From Bacteroidales bacterium (GTDB lineage: Bacteria > Bacteroidota > Bacteroidia > Bacteroidales > JAADJA01): a stretch of 64,000 bases of DNA. A program made the translations under genes and the position numbers. Within the stretch, counting starts at the first letter, position 1. Every line of letters starts with the position of its first letter. A model generated the notes under the pieces. It saw nothing but the letters and a program-made list of their open reading frames with translations, ran no database searches and was not told the origin of the DNA. This document shows positions 9,243-18,035 of this stretch, one piece after another. Location of the stretch: positions 1-64,000 of the forward strand of contig JADHVR010000005.1 of assembly GCA_016783885.1 (NCBI GenBank). The letters are read 5' to 3'.

Positions 9243-9875
9243 ATGAAAAAAAAATACATTTTATCATTTTTACTGCTTACTAATGTTTTCATTTCGCCAT
9301 TATTTTGTCAGTACAATGGAGACACCCTTATTGTAGCTTACAAAGCAGAAATAGAGAAACACAGAAAAGGAAAGAATATCAAATTTATGTATTCCGATTC
9401 ATCGCCTTTAACACCGGAACAAAAGAAACAGTTCAAAGGGCTTAATTACTTTCCCGTTAATTATAAGTACAAGATTGAAGCTAAACTAATTAAATATCCT
9501 GAACAGGAAACTATAATTATGAAAACCTTAACCGACAGGACGCCGGAATATATCAGATACGGTGAAGTTCTTTTTACAATCGATACTTTTCATCTTAAAT
9601 TATCGGTTTTTCAAAATAAGAAGCTGCTCGATCTTAATAAAAATGAAAATCATTTATTCGTTCCTTTCAAAGATGATACTTCAAACGAAGAATCTTACGG
9701 AGGAGGAAGATACATTGATTGTGAAATACCTGAAGGAAACACACTAATGCTTGATTTTAACAAAGCATATAATCCTTACTGCGCTTATAATCATAAATAC
9801 TCCTGCGTGGTACCACCCGACGAAAATTTATTACCATTAAAAATTACCGCTGGGGAAAAGAAGTTTGAAGATTGA
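9243..9875 (+). CDS. exported protein of unknown function
   Basis: A 210-residue secreted protein with signal peptide 1-22 (ending LFCQ). The mature protein resembles the DUF1684-like group of Bacteroidota proteins: an early segment with AYKAEIEKHRKGKNIKFMYSDSSPLTPEQKKQFKGL, then a beta-rich region, FVPFKDDTSNEESYGGGRYID and LMLDFNKAYNPYCAYNHKYSC. The FKDxTxxxxxYGGGRYID and DFNxAYNPYCAY motifs are the conserved heart of that family. No enzymatic role is established. It is convergent with the phosphodiesterase gene. Confidence 0.75.
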   Translation: MKKKYILSFLLLTNVFISPLFCQYNGDTLIVAYKAEIEKHRKGKNIKFMYSDSSPLTPEQKKQFKGLNYFPVNYKYKIEAKLIKYPEQETIIMKTLTDRTPEYIRYGEVLFTIDTFHLKLSVFQNKKLLDLNKNENHLFVPFKDDTSNEESYGGGRYIDCEIPEGNTLMLDFNKAYNPYCAYNHKYSCVVPPDENLLPLKITAGEKKFED

Positions 9876-10140
9876 ATTTATTAGTTTCGGGTTTCAGGTT
9901 TCAGATTTTAGGCTTGCCACGTGAAATGCGGCGAAGGAGCATGTTTCATCGTAGTTTAAAGTTCAATAAAGAGCCTACTCCAAAAAGTCGCTTTATAGCC
10001 ACTGCCCCGAAAGCTTTCGGGGTTAAAACACAAAATCCCACGAAAGTTTATTGGTTGGCATTCATTATTTTGTGATATTTTGTGCTTTTGTGTTTTCGTG
10101 GCATTTTTTAATTTCTTACTTTTCGGAGTGGACTCAATGA
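9876..10140. repeat. convergent intergenic spacer with perfect 18-bp palindrome
   Basis: Between two converging genes lies CCCCGAAAGCTTTCGGGG (10005-10022), a perfect palindrome. It is followed by AT-rich ACACAAAAT / CCCACGAAA words that recur in the other orientation near 10075-10105. The palindrome could act as a bidirectional hairpin. A 12-bp relative, CCGAAGCTTCGG, is at 48694-48705. No gene is seen. Confidence 0.5.
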
Positions 10141-11349
10141 TCAATAGTCAATAATCAAGGGCTTTACATTTTCTAAAGAACCATCTATTTCTGCAGGTTC
10201 AAGTTCAAGTATATGTGTAATTAAGGGATAGATATCAACATTCTCAAATGAAGGCGAAACATAATTTTCTTTAAAAGCCGGTCCATAGGCATAAAAAATA
10301 GTATGCATGTCTTTATTGTTATTATCGAATCCATGTGTGCCATTTCCTACCTGTCTCTCATTATTAAGCACAACGCTCCAACTGCTGTCGGCTACAACTA
10401 CAATGTCTAGTGTTCTCGGATTGGTTCCGTAATGAAATTTTTCAGGCACTTCGCCGGATTTCCATGTGGTAATGTGAGGTACTTTTTTCAGAGTGAGATA
10501 AATGCTATCAATATATCCTTCATTAGCCCTAATTACAAAATTCGGATTATAACCCTGAATAATATCAACCCAGTCCATATTCAGGTTTTCTTCAATAACG
10601 ACCTTTCTTTCATTTGATATATTACCCATTCCATGGTCTGATGTTATAATAACATTTACCTCGTTAGCATAAGGAATATCTTGTAACTTTTCAATAAACA
10701 CACCCACAAGTGAATCAAGATAAATAATGACTGAATCCATTTCTTTGCTGTCGGGTCCGTATATGTGCCCTGATTTATCAGGTTCGTGCATATACCAAAG
10801 GATTAGATGCGGACGGATATTTTCAGGAAGTTGCAACCACGCAATAACAGAATCTATTCGCTGTTCGAACGGGAAATCGTGGTCATATTTTTTCCAGTAT
10901 GTCGGATGTATCTCCTGAACATCAGCCTCAGAACCAACCCAGAAGTAAGAAGCAGATGTTATGCCTTGTTTTTCAGCCGTTACCCATATAGGTTCGCCAC
11001 CATAAAATTTACCGTCTTCAACCGCTTCACGGTCCATCACCGAATAATATCTGTTCAGCTCCGGATCATAAAAAGAATTCAGAACAATACCATGATTATC
11101 GGGATATAATCCGGTTGCCATGCTGTAGTGATTTGGAAAAGTTTTAGTAGGAAATGAAGCTTTTAACGATTCGGCTTTAACTCCCATTTTTGCAATTTTA
11201 TCCAAATTAGGCGTGGGAACCTTGTCAGCATAATCCCACCGGAAGCCGTCCAAAGAGAGCATCACAACATATTGATCATTTTCCTTTTCACTTCGCTTAC
11301 AATATGATAGTAATACGATTGCTATTATAAAATAAAGTAATCTTTTCAT
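10141..11349 (-). CDS. NPP-type nucleotide pyrophosphatase/phosphodiesterase, lipoprotein
   Basis: A 402-residue alkaline-phosphatase-superfamily enzyme of the ectonucleotide pyrophosphatase/phosphodiesterase (NPP) type. It hydrolyses nucleotide or phosphodiester bonds using two Zn ions. The N-terminus has a lipobox LLSYC (Cys17), so it is probably anchored in the periplasm or outer membrane. VVMLSLDGFRWDY supplies the first metal Asp34. KASFPTKTFPNHYSMATGLYP contains the nucleophile Thr70. MHEPDKSGHIYGP and ITSDHGMGN provide further metal ligands. The length matches bacterial NPPs. Its ATG overlaps the miaA stop by 4 bp, so the two are translationally coupled. Confidence 0.9.
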   Translation of the reverse strand: MKRLLYFIIAIVLLSYCKRSEKENDQYVVMLSLDGFRWDYADKVPTPNLDKIAKMGVKAESLKASFPTKTFPNHYSMATGLYPDNHGIVLNSFYDPELNRYYSVMDREAVEDGKFYGGEPIWVTAEKQGITSASYFWVGSEADVQEIHPTYWKKYDHDFPFEQRIDSVIAWLQLPENIRPHLILWYMHEPDKSGHIYGPDSKEMDSVIIYLDSLVGVFIEKLQDIPYANEVNVIITSDHGMGNISNERKVVIEENLNMDWVDIIQGYNPNFVIRANEGYIDSIYLTLKKVPHITTWKSGEVPEKFHYGTNPRTLDIVVVADSSWSVVLNNERQVGNGTHGFDNNNKDMHTIFYAYGPAFKENYVSPSFENVDIYPLITHILELEPAEIDGSLENVKPLIIDY

Positions 11350-12257
11350 AATGTTTTATTTTTAATTATTTCAAGCGCTGATTTAATTTTTTCTTTCATT
11401 GACAAATTTCCATCTATCCAATTTATTTTATGTCCTTCTTTTTCCATTTTCCTGAACCATGTCATTTGCCGCTTGGCAAACTGATTAATGGCTGTGTTCA
11501 ATAATCTGAACATTTCCCGGTAGGAAATTTCGCCTGTTACATATTGTGTCAGGTATTTATATTCCAACCCGTAAAACTTTAGTTGTTCCGGTTTCAAACC
11601 TCTATCTAATAAATTTTTCACTTCGTCCACCATTCCTTCATTAAGTCGTTTCTTTAATCGTTCTGTAATTCTTTCTCTGATGATTTGACGTTCAAAACGA
11701 AGCCCGAAAATTGTATTTTTAATCTCAGGGAAACTTGTATCAATTTCAGGATGGTCATTATAATAATGCTGAATTTCAATGGCTCTCACCAACCTCTTTC
11801 TGTCTTTGATATCTGTAATGTTATGTGGAGTTTTAAATGATTTTAACAGTTTAACAAGTTCTTCTTTGGAATTTTCTTCAAGCTCTGACCTCAATTTCGG
11901 ATTTTCCGGTACATTAATTAATTTATAGCCTTTCAGAACCGATTCGATATACATTCCTGTCCCACCACAAAGAACTGGAAGTTTCCCTCTTGTTATAATA
12001 TTTTCATACGTTTTCAGGAAGTCATGCTGAAATTCATAAACATTATATTCATAACCCGGGTCAACAATATCAATTAGATGATGAGGTATTGTTTCACCAT
12101 TCACAATATAATCCTTTAAATCTTTCCCTGTAGCCATATCCATTCCTCTGTAAACCTGCCGCGAATCGGCGCTGATGACCTCACCATTCAGATAGCAGGC
12201 AAGATGAGCAGCAAAGGATGTTTTACCGGTTGCAGTGGGGCCTAAGACTGTAAGCAT
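11346..12257 (-). CDS. miaA: tRNA dimethylallyltransferase MiaA
   Basis: Transfers the dimethylallyl group of DMAPP to N6 of A37 in tRNAs reading UNN codons. The ATG at 12257 (about 303 residues) is preferred over the in-frame ATG at 12323, because it puts MLTVLGPTATGKTSFA, the P-loop, at the extreme N-terminus as in all MiaA proteins. DSRQVYRGMDMATGK (substrate loop), HHLIDIVDP, GGTGMYIESVL, DRKRLVRAIE and QFAKRQMTWFRK are all present. It forms an operon with the downstream NPP gene through a 4-bp overlap. It is divergent from higBA. Confidence 0.95.
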   Translation of the reverse strand: MLTVLGPTATGKTSFAAHLACYLNGEVISADSRQVYRGMDMATGKDLKDYIVNGETIPHHLIDIVDPGYEYNVYEFQHDFLKTYENIITRGKLPVLCGGTGMYIESVLKGYKLINVPENPKLRSELEENSKEELVKLLKSFKTPHNITDIKDRKRLVRAIEIQHYYNDHPEIDTSFPEIKNTIFGLRFERQIIRERITERLKKRLNEGMVDEVKNLLDRGLKPEQLKFYGLEYKYLTQYVTGEISYREMFRLLNTAINQFAKRQMTWFRKMEKEGHKINWIDGNLSMKEKIKSALEIIKNKTL

Positions 12258-12341
12258 AATATTATTTACGATTTTAAAACTAAAATTAAAGAGATTTAAT
12301 TTATATGTGCTATAAAAATACAAATTAACGATAATATTTAT

Positions 12342-12349
12342 TATCTTTG
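12342..12349 (+). promoter_or_regulatory. -7 box TATCTTTG of the higBA operon
   Basis: TAnnTTTG match 34 bp before the higB ATG (12384), which predicts a leader of about 28 nt. It sits in the 127-bp divergent region between miaA and higB. No obvious HigA operator palindrome was recognised. Confidence 0.5.
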
Positions 12350-12383
12350 TTAGCTTTAATCTAAAGTCTAATATTCATTATTA

Positions 12384-12677
12384 ATGATTATCTCATTTGG
12401 AAGTAGTGGAACTGAAGACATTTTTAATGGAGTAAATACGAAAAATGCCAGGAGAACATGCCCTCAAATACTTTGGCATATTGCGTCAAGAAAATTAGAT
12501 CAACTTGATTCAGTTCAATTTATAGAAGAGTTAAAAATTCCTCCTGGTAACAAATTTGAACCCTTATCAGGTGACAGAAAAGGAGAATATAGTATAAGAA
12601 TAAATAATCAATATCGAATTTGCTTTAAATGGACATTAAATGGTCCAATTGATGTTGAAATAACAGATTATCATTAA
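12384..12677 (+). CDS. higB: HigB-type toxin (RelE superfamily mRNA interferase)
   Basis: A 97-residue HigB/plasmid-maintenance killer-like toxin. Hallmarks of the family: [13 protein letters not shown] at the start, [21 protein letters not shown] in the helix, [32 protein letters not shown] with the conserved GDRKGxYSIRINxQYRI core, and a C-terminal VEITDYH. HigB cleaves mRNA in ribosomes. Toxin-first gene order, with the antitoxin 11 bp downstream, is characteristic of higBA. The fold is complete and no key residue looks lost. Confidence 0.93.
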   Translation: MIISFGSSGTEDIFNGVNTKNARRTCPQILWHIASRKLDQLDSVQFIEELKIPPGNKFEPLSGDRKGEYSIRINNQYRICFKWTLNGPIDVEITDYH

Positions 12678-12688
12678 ATAACTTAAAA

Positions 12689-13012
12689 ATGATTAGAATA
12701 CCAACTCATAGAGAACCAACACATCCGGGAGAAATGCTTTTGGAAGAGTTCTTGTCTCCCATGGGATTAACCCAAAAAGAACTTGCAAACGAAATTCATA
12801 TTCCTTACAGGCATATAAATGAAATAATAAATAAAAGAAGGAGAGTTACCCCAAGTACAGCTTTACGTCTTGCTAAATTTTTTAACATGCCTGAAGATTT
12901 CTGGTTAAACCTGCAGTTACGATGGGAATTATATAATGCTAAAAATAAAGAAAAAAAAGAATTACAAACAATAAAACCGATAAAATTCAAACAGGACATG
13001 ATCCATTTCTGA
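12689..13012 (+). CDS. higA: HigA-type antitoxin, XRE-family HTH
   Basis: A 107-residue antitoxin and autorepressor. It begins with the conserved PTHPGEMLLEEFLSPMGLTQKELA. An XRE helix-turn-helix follows (LTQKELANEIHIPYRHINEIINKRRRVTPSTALRLAKFF, residues about 28-66), then FWLNLQLRWELYNAKN, the helix used in HigB binding. It neutralises HigB and represses the operon. The stop codon at 13010-13012 sits 4 bp before a 102-bp palindromic element. Confidence 0.93.
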   Translation: MIRIPTHREPTHPGEMLLEEFLSPMGLTQKELANEIHIPYRHINEIINKRRRVTPSTALRLAKFFNMPEDFWLNLQLRWELYNAKNKEKKELQTIKPIKFKQDMIHF

Positions 13013-13015
13013 AAT

Positions 13016-13117
13016 ATACTAATTCTTAATAGGTTTGCAAAGCAAAAGCTATTTAGAATTAGTTATGCGTGCTGATCAGACCCTTAAATTTTTTGCATTT
13101 CTGTTCAGCATTAGTAT
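13016..13117. repeat. 102-bp palindromic element, family A, copy 1
   Basis: Bounded by ATACTAAT (13016-13023) and ATTAGTAT (13110-13117). It contains two hairpins: the left pairs ACTAATTCTTAATAG with CTATTTAGAATTAGT, the right pairs TGCTGATCAGA with TCTGTTCAGCA. A second copy of exactly the same length lies at 22405-22506. Several differences between copies keep the pairing, for example AATAGG/CTATT against AACAGG/CTGTT. It looks like a non-autonomous MITE or REP-like element with conserved secondary structure. Confidence 0.75.
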
Positions 13118-13118
13118 A

Positions 13119-13134
13119 AATTATACTGAAACGC
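13119..13134 (+). repeat. 16-bp direct repeat flanking the GT2 gene, left copy
   Basis: AATTATACTGAAACGC occurs here and again at 14492-14507 in the same orientation, bracketing the GT2 gene. It may be a recombination scar or a shared fragment of a repeat family. Confidence 0.5.
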
Positions 13135-13206
13135 ATCCAATTGGAAGAATAAAATTTTTGAAGATAAAACCCTGGCCCAATATTTTCCTTATTTCCTCTA
13201 TTTCCC

Positions 13207-14430
13207 TTATTTCCCTTTTTGATACTCCTTTTCAATTTTCAATAATAACTTCCTTACTGTATTCAAATTTTCAACCGAAGTACTTGCAATCGACAATTCA
13301 CTGACTTCAAATGGCAAAATATTTAATTTTTCAGGATAAAACTTTGTAAAAAAACGAATTAAATTGTTTTCATCAGAATCCCAATTTCCCTTATTTTTCA
13401 TATTTCTCCACTTCAAGTATTGGAAAATCCTGAAACCGTCAATTTTATAATGACAAGCCCTTATGAATGTCTCTTTCTTTTTATAATTTTTTCGCAAAGG
13501 TTGCAAGATGTTTTTTTCTCCAAACTTTTCTATGATAAAATTATCCATCGGAGTATGAAAATCTTCTTTATACAAAACGGGAAATAAATCATAAGTTTTT
13601 TTAATCTCATCAAAATATTCGAAAGGATAAATCGGGTAACCCGACCAGTCACCTTCCCTGCCTTTAATCATTGCCGGTCCCGTCCCAAATGCGACCCTGT
13701 CGGAGTAACGGGCAGCAGGATAAACTTTTTCTTTGTTCCAGGTTAAGACCTTTCCTGTTTTTCGCAGCTTTTGAAGAAAGTAAAAATCCTCACCGCTTTT
13801 ATGAGGAGTGATGCCTCCGATTTTTTTATAAGATTTAACAGGAAGTGCAATAGCCGAGCCAATAGCCGTAAAGCTGTAAGGGCTGCCGATTCGCCACAGA
13901 TTGATAGCATAATATCGCAGGTATATTTCATATCGCAGTATTGACCTGTCCTTTTCCTCATCGCCGGTCAACCTATGATAGTATGGAACCGAAAGAGCTG
14001 TTGCATCAGGATTCCGATTAAAATTCTCAACAATAGATAAAAAATAATTACCATTAAAAGTAGTATCGGCATCTAAACTGATGATGATGTCGTTTTTATT
14101 TGCAATTTCAGCGATTTTATCCATTATGGTTTTCCTTGCCCAGCCCACGCCGTGTTTCTTTCCTGTCCAGCCTTTACCTTTTGATGATTTATCAATAATG
14201 GTAATTTCAAGGTCTTTTATTCCTTCGAGATATTTTATGGATTTTTGATTGTTTTTACAAATACTGATCTTGTCTTCTTTTTCCCACCAGTCGTTTGGTT
14301 GGTTTACGCAGACAATCAAATTAAAATTCTTATATGTTTGCTTTTTTATACAACTAATCAATTGAGGAAGGTATTCCATTTCGTCCATGGAAGCCAGGGC
14401 AATAAATAATACGGGATTGAAGATAGCCAT
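13207..14430 (-). CDS. GT2-family glycosyltransferase
   Basis: A 407-residue GT-A fold glycosyltransferase without evident transmembrane helices. FIALASMDEMEYLPQLISC opens the nucleotide-binding fold. KGWTGKKHGVGWARKTIMD and IISLDADTTFNGNYF (DAD as the metal-binding DxD motif) follow at about residues 80-130. GGITPHKSGEDFYFLQKL supplies the ED region of the catalytic base. Acceptor and donor are unknown. It is a single gene flanked by 16-bp direct repeats and, on its 3' side, by the 102-bp element, so it may be a late arrival. Confidence 0.85.
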   Translation of the reverse strand: MAIFNPVLFIALASMDEMEYLPQLISCIKKQTYKNFNLIVCVNQPNDWWEKEDKISICKNNQKSIKYLEGIKDLEITIIDKSSKGKGWTGKKHGVGWARKTIMDKIAEIANKNDIIISLDADTTFNGNYFLSIVENFNRNPDATALSVPYYHRLTGDEEKDRSILRYEIYLRYYAINLWRIGSPYSFTAIGSAIALPVKSYKKIGGITPHKSGEDFYFLQKLRKTGKVLTWNKEKVYPAARYSDRVAFGTGPAMIKGREGDWSGYPIYPFEYFDEIKKTYDLFPVLYKEDFHTPMDNFIIEKFGEKNILQPLRKNYKKKETFIRACHYKIDGFRIFQYLKWRNMKNKGNWDSDENNLIRFFTKFYPEKLNILPFEVSELSIASTSVENLNTVRKLLLKIEKEYQKGK

Positions 14431-14491
14431 TGTGATTATCTATTTTGTAAAAGTAATTTTTTCAATTTGAAATTTGCCTTTTATATTATAC

Positions 14492-14507
14492 AATTATACT
14501 GAAACGC
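14492..14507 (+). repeat. 16-bp direct repeat flanking the GT2 gene, right copy
   Basis: Identical to 13119-13134. It is followed directly by a CCCGCC/GGGCAGGC hairpin at about 14507-14531. Confidence 0.5.
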
Positions 14508-14627
14508 CCGCCTGAACAAACGGGCAGGCATAAACTTAGCGAATGTCAAAATAATATATTAATTGGTTTATAGTAAGTTGTGCATATAAAATTTCACATT
14601 CTCGTATAGCACCAGTTTAATAAATTG

Positions 14628-14635
14628 TATATTTG
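14628..14635 (+). promoter_or_regulatory. -7 box TATATTTG of yidC
   Basis: TAnnTTTG match 29 bp before the yidC ATG, giving a short leader of about 20 nt. The -33 element is not clear. Confidence 0.5.
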
Positions 14636-14663
14636 CGGTCAAATTTTACAAAACAGTTAATCA

Positions 14664-16568
14664 ATGAATAGGAATACTATTATAGGTCTTGTGTTGATTT
14701 TTGCAATCCTGTTTGGATTTTGGTATTTTAATAAACCATCGGAAGAAGAAATAGCAGCCGACAGACACAGGCAGGATTCAATTGCACAGGTTAGGAGAAC
14801 AGAAGATTCAATCGCCCGGATAATGCTTGCTGAACGACGCAAACAGGATTCCATCAGGAAAGCGCAGGAAGTTCAAACGACACAAGTAGTTGCAACAGAT
14901 TCTTCACAAATAAATGTTGTAAATCGCGATAAGCTTGGTATTTTCACAAATTCTTCTGTTGGGCAGGATAAATTATATATCCTCGAAAACGAAGTTATGA
15001 TAATTACCGTTTCAGCCAAAGGAGGCAAGATCATTTCTGTTCAACTGAAAGAATTCCACACTTATGATTCTCTTCCATTGATTCTTTTCGATCCTGATAA
15101 GACTAATTTCGGACTGACTTTTTTTGCCAATAACCGTATCATCAATACTAACGATTTATATTTCCAGGTTTATGGAGATGGAGGAAGCAGTAACCTTTCC
15201 ATGCGTTTGTATGCGGATGCCTCCGCTACATCCTTTAATAAAAACAATTACATCGAATTCCTTTATGCGTTAAATGGCAATGACTATATGATGGATTTCG
15301 ATATCAACTTTGTGGGGATGAATAATTATTTAGACCAGGGGTCAAATTATGTTGATCTGGACTGGAATACAGAACTGCTGAAACTTGAGAAAGACGTTGA
15401 CCGGTTTAACGGACCTACTGTTTATTACAAATATTATAAAGACGATGTGGATTACCTTTCCGAAACTAAAGACGATGAAGAGAAATTAACCACAAGGATA
15501 AAATGGGTATCTTTCAAACAAAGATTTTTCAGTTCCACGCTTATTGCAAAAGATTTCTTTTTGAATGCAGATGTTAAAGCACTTAATTTGGAGGAGCAAT
15601 ATGACAGGTATTTAAGATCGGTTAAGACAACCATCGGACTTCCGGTCAATATTTCAGAAGAGAGCAATATTCCAATGTCGTTTTATTTTGGCCCTAATAA
15701 ATTCAGTATTTTAAAAAAATACAACCTTGACCTGGAGCGGCAAATACCCATGGGATGGAGTTTCTTCCTGATGGCTTGGATCAACAGGTATGCTGTGCTT
15801 CCTGTTTTTACTTTCCTCGGAGGATTTGGATGGAACTATGGCATCATTATTCTTATTTTAACTATTCTTTTAAAAACCGTTCTTTTCCCTATTGCTTATA
15901 AATCATATAGATCTTCTGCAAAAATGCGGGTGCTTAAGCCGGATATTGAAGTGCTGGGTAAAAAATTTCCAAAGAAAGAAGACGCCATGAAGAAGCAGCA
16001 GGCTACTATGGCATTGTACAAACAAGCCGGTGTAAACCCAATGGCAGGTTGTATTCCTATGCTTTTACAGTTCCCCATTTTAATTGCAATGTTCCGCTTC
16101 TTCCCGTCGGCATTTGAGTTACGGCAGAAGTCGTTTCTCTGGGCAGACGATCTTTCAAGCTATGATTCTATCTTGAATTTACCTTTTGAAATACCTTTCT
16201 ATGGTGATCATGTGAGCCTGTTTACATTACTTATGACCGTATCAACCATTATTTATACAAAGGTCAACCAGGATTTAATGGGTTCAGCACAACAGCAAAT
16301 GCCTGGTATGAAGATGATGATGTACATGATGCCCATTATGTTCCTTGGAATTTTTAATAATTATGCTTCAGCTTTGAGTTATTATTATTTCTTAGCTAAT
16401 ATTATTACTTTCGGTCAGATGTACCTGATTAGAAAAACGATTGATGAAGATAAGATCAGAAAGCAGATCGAATTAAATAAAAAGAAAACCAAGAAAAAAT
16501 CCAAGTGGCAGCAACGAATTGAAACAGCCGCGAAACAAAGGGGACATAAACCGCCGAAGAGAAAATAG
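14664..16568 (+). CDS. yidC: membrane protein insertase YidC
   Basis: A 634-residue Oxa1/YidC insertase that integrates and folds inner-membrane proteins with or without SecYEG. It has an N-terminal transmembrane anchor (residues 4-20) followed by a charged, Gln/Arg-rich coiled linker and the large periplasmic beta-supersandwich (about 90-350). The conserved membrane core follows: GWNYGIIILILTILLKTVLFP, YKSYRSSAKMRVLKPDIEVL, QATMALYKQAGVNPMAGCIPMLLQFPI and the final helices to about 590. The C-terminal tail is strongly basic (KKTKKKSKWQQR and onward), as in Bacteroidota YidC, and may contact ribosomes. It is separated from preT by a GC-rich hairpin region. Confidence 0.97.
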   Translation: MNRNTIIGLVLIFAILFGFWYFNKPSEEEIAADRHRQDSIAQVRRTEDSIARIMLAERRKQDSIRKAQEVQTTQVVATDSSQINVVNRDKLGIFTNSSVGQDKLYILENEVMIITVSAKGGKIISVQLKEFHTYDSLPLILFDPDKTNFGLTFFANNRIINTNDLYFQVYGDGGSSNLSMRLYADASATSFNKNNYIEFLYALNGNDYMMDFDINFVGMNNYLDQGSNYVDLDWNTELLKLEKDVDRFNGPTVYYKYYKDDVDYLSETKDDEEKLTTRIKWVSFKQRFFSSTLIAKDFFLNADVKALNLEEQYDRYLRSVKTTIGLPVNISEESNIPMSFYFGPNKFSILKKYNLDLERQIPMGWSFFLMAWINRYAVLPVFTFLGGFGWNYGIIILILTILLKTVLFPIAYKSYRSSAKMRVLKPDIEVLGKKFPKKEDAMKKQQATMALYKQAGVNPMAGCIPMLLQFPILIAMFRFFPSAFELRQKSFLWADDLSSYDSILNLPFEIPFYGDHVSLFTLLMTVSTIIYTKVNQDLMGSAQQQMPGMKMMMYMMPIMFLGIFNNYASALSYYYFLANIITFGQMYLIRKTIDEDKIRKQIELNKKKTKKKSKWQQRIETAAKQRGHKPPKRK

Positions 16569-16660
16569 GAGTTATTAGTTAAATCGTAATTTTTTTGCCT
16601 GCCCGAATGGTCAGGCTGGCAAATTCCTTCAGTGTCAGTTTAAAATAATAATTGATAAAC

Positions 16661-18034
16661 ATGAAAAAAGCAATCAACCGAACCCATATTGAGCAATTAA
16701 AACCCATGCGCGAGCCTTTAAGTTTGCAGGATGCGATAAAGGAATCCAATCGTTGTTTGCTTTGTTATGATGCACCATGCAGTGAGGCATGTCCGGCTGG
16801 AACTGATCCGGCAAAATTTATCAGGCAATTAAAATTTTATAACTTTAAAGGGGCTGCCCGAACAATAAGGAAAAATAATATTCTGGGTAGTATTTGTGCT
16901 TTTATCTGTCCGGTTGAAAAATTATGTGAACAAAAGTGCAGCGTTGTAGCATTGGAAGACCCGATAAACATTATTGGTTTGCAGAGATTTGCTGTGGAAT
17001 ACGGTAAAGATTTCGGGCTTGAACCTTTTCAAAAAAAATTAAAAAACAAAGGCAAAGTAGCTGTTATTGGTGCCGGTCCGGCAGGAATGAGTTGTGCAGC
17101 CGAACTTGCTAAAAAAAATTATGATGTTACGATTTTCGAAAAAGAAAGCAGTTGTGGTGGCGTTCCTGAATTAATGATCCCTGATTTCAGACTGCCTCGG
17201 GAAGCAATAGATTATGATATTAAAAACTTGCTTGATTTGGGTGTTGAAATTAAATATAATTCAAAAGCCGGCTCGCATGGCGAAGTAAAAAATTTTCTTT
17301 CTGATGGCTATAAAGCTGTTTTTATAGGAACCGGACTTTCTGAACCTTATAAATTACCTCTTTTTAACAGATATTCAAATGCAACGGATTATATATCATT
17401 TTTAAAGAGTATCAAAAAAAATAGAGAAAAGGTAAATCTGAAAGGAAAAAATGTAGCAATAATCGGTGGAGGTAGTGTTGCTATTGATTCGGCTGTTTCG
17501 GCGGCAGTATTGGGTGCAAAAAAAGTTTATCTCATTGCTCTCGAACATTTAGATGAATTACCTGCCGACAAAGAAGAAATTAATCTGGCTCATACATTGA
17601 ATATAATTTTTAAAGCAGGTTCGCAGGTAACTGAAGTAATAGCTAAAGAAAATCAGATAACAGGATTAAAAGGAAAAGAAATTGATTGGATAGAACCGAA
17701 TAAATTTATTCCTGCAAATGCAAAACAAATTGACGGAACGGATTTTAGCTTAAATGTTGATTTTGTAATTCAGGCTATTGGGACAAAACCAGGTGAAGAA
17801 GTTAAAAAATTTGCACATGGTTTAAAAACAAATGAAAAGGGTATTATTGCAGTTAATGATAATTATGAAACAAATATACCCGGTGTTTTCGCAGGCGGAG
17901 ATGTTGTAAACGGTGGTGCAACAGTAGTACAGGCTGTTGGTGATGGGAAAAAAGCTGCGGAAAGTATTGACAGAGACGCACGGACGTGCGTCTTTACGAG
18001 AATCAAGATGTTAATAAATAAAAGGAGAAAATAA
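16661..18034 (+). CDS. preT: PreT-type NAD(P)H-dependent oxidoreductase subunit (dihydropyrimidine dehydrogenase small subunit)
   Basis: Flavin/Fe-S subunit that passes electrons from NAD(P)H to PreA for pyrimidine reduction. The ATG at 16661 is preferred to a TTG at 16652. Residues 30-105 hold two Cys clusters for 4Fe-4S centres (CLLCYDAPCSEACPAGTDP and ICAFICPVEKLCEQKC). AVIGAGPAGMSCAAELA is the FAD-binding Rossmann motif and VAIIGGGSVAIDSA the NAD(P)-binding one. FAGGDVVNGGATVVQAVGDG closes the FAD site. The last about 20 residues are unusual: the codons for RDARTC are made by a DNA palindrome at 17974-17993. It shares an operon with preA, with 1 bp between stop and start. Confidence 0.9.
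   Translation: MKKAINRTHIEQLKPMREPLSLQDAIKESNRCLLCYDAPCSEACPAGTDPAKFIRQLKFYNFKGAARTIRKNNILGSICAFICPVEKLCEQKCSVVALEDPINIIGLQRFAVEYGKDFGLEPFQKKLKNKGKVAVIGAGPAGMSCAAELAKKNYDVTIFEKESSCGGVPELMIPDFRLPREAIDYDIKNLLDLGVEIKYNSKAGSHGEVKNFLSDGYKAVFIGTGLSEPYKLPLFNRYSNATDYISFLKSIKKNREKVNLKGKNVAIIGGGSVAIDSAVSAAVLGAKKVYLIALEHLDELPADKEEINLAHTLNIIFKAGSQVTEVIAKENQITGLKGKEIDWIEPNKFIPANAKQIDGTDFSLNVDFVIQAIGTKPGEEVKKFAHGLKTNEKGIIAVNDNYETNIPGVFAGGDVVNGGATVVQAVGDGKKAAESIDRDARTCVFTRIKMLINKRRK
17974..17993. repeat. short palindrome embedded in the 3' end of preT
   Basis: AGACGCACG (17974-17982), a 2-nt loop, then CGTGCGTCT (17985-17993): a perfect 9-bp stem inside coding sequence. Similar palindromes are typically dispersed between genes in Bacteroidota. 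Here it has been taken into the PreT C-terminus in frame. Confidence 0.6.
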
Positions 18035-18035
18035 A

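Noticed and set aside
10432-11109. Plus-strand frames within the NPP gene
   Set aside because: Antisense shadows of a clearly coding minus-strand gene.
12258-12323. Longer miaA start at 12323
   Set aside because: It would put 22 unrelated residues before the P-loop, which lies at the very N-terminus in MiaA.
13035-13304. 89-residue plus-strand frame after higA
   Set aside because: It crosses the 102-bp palindromic element and then the antisense of the GT2 gene; no protein-like features.
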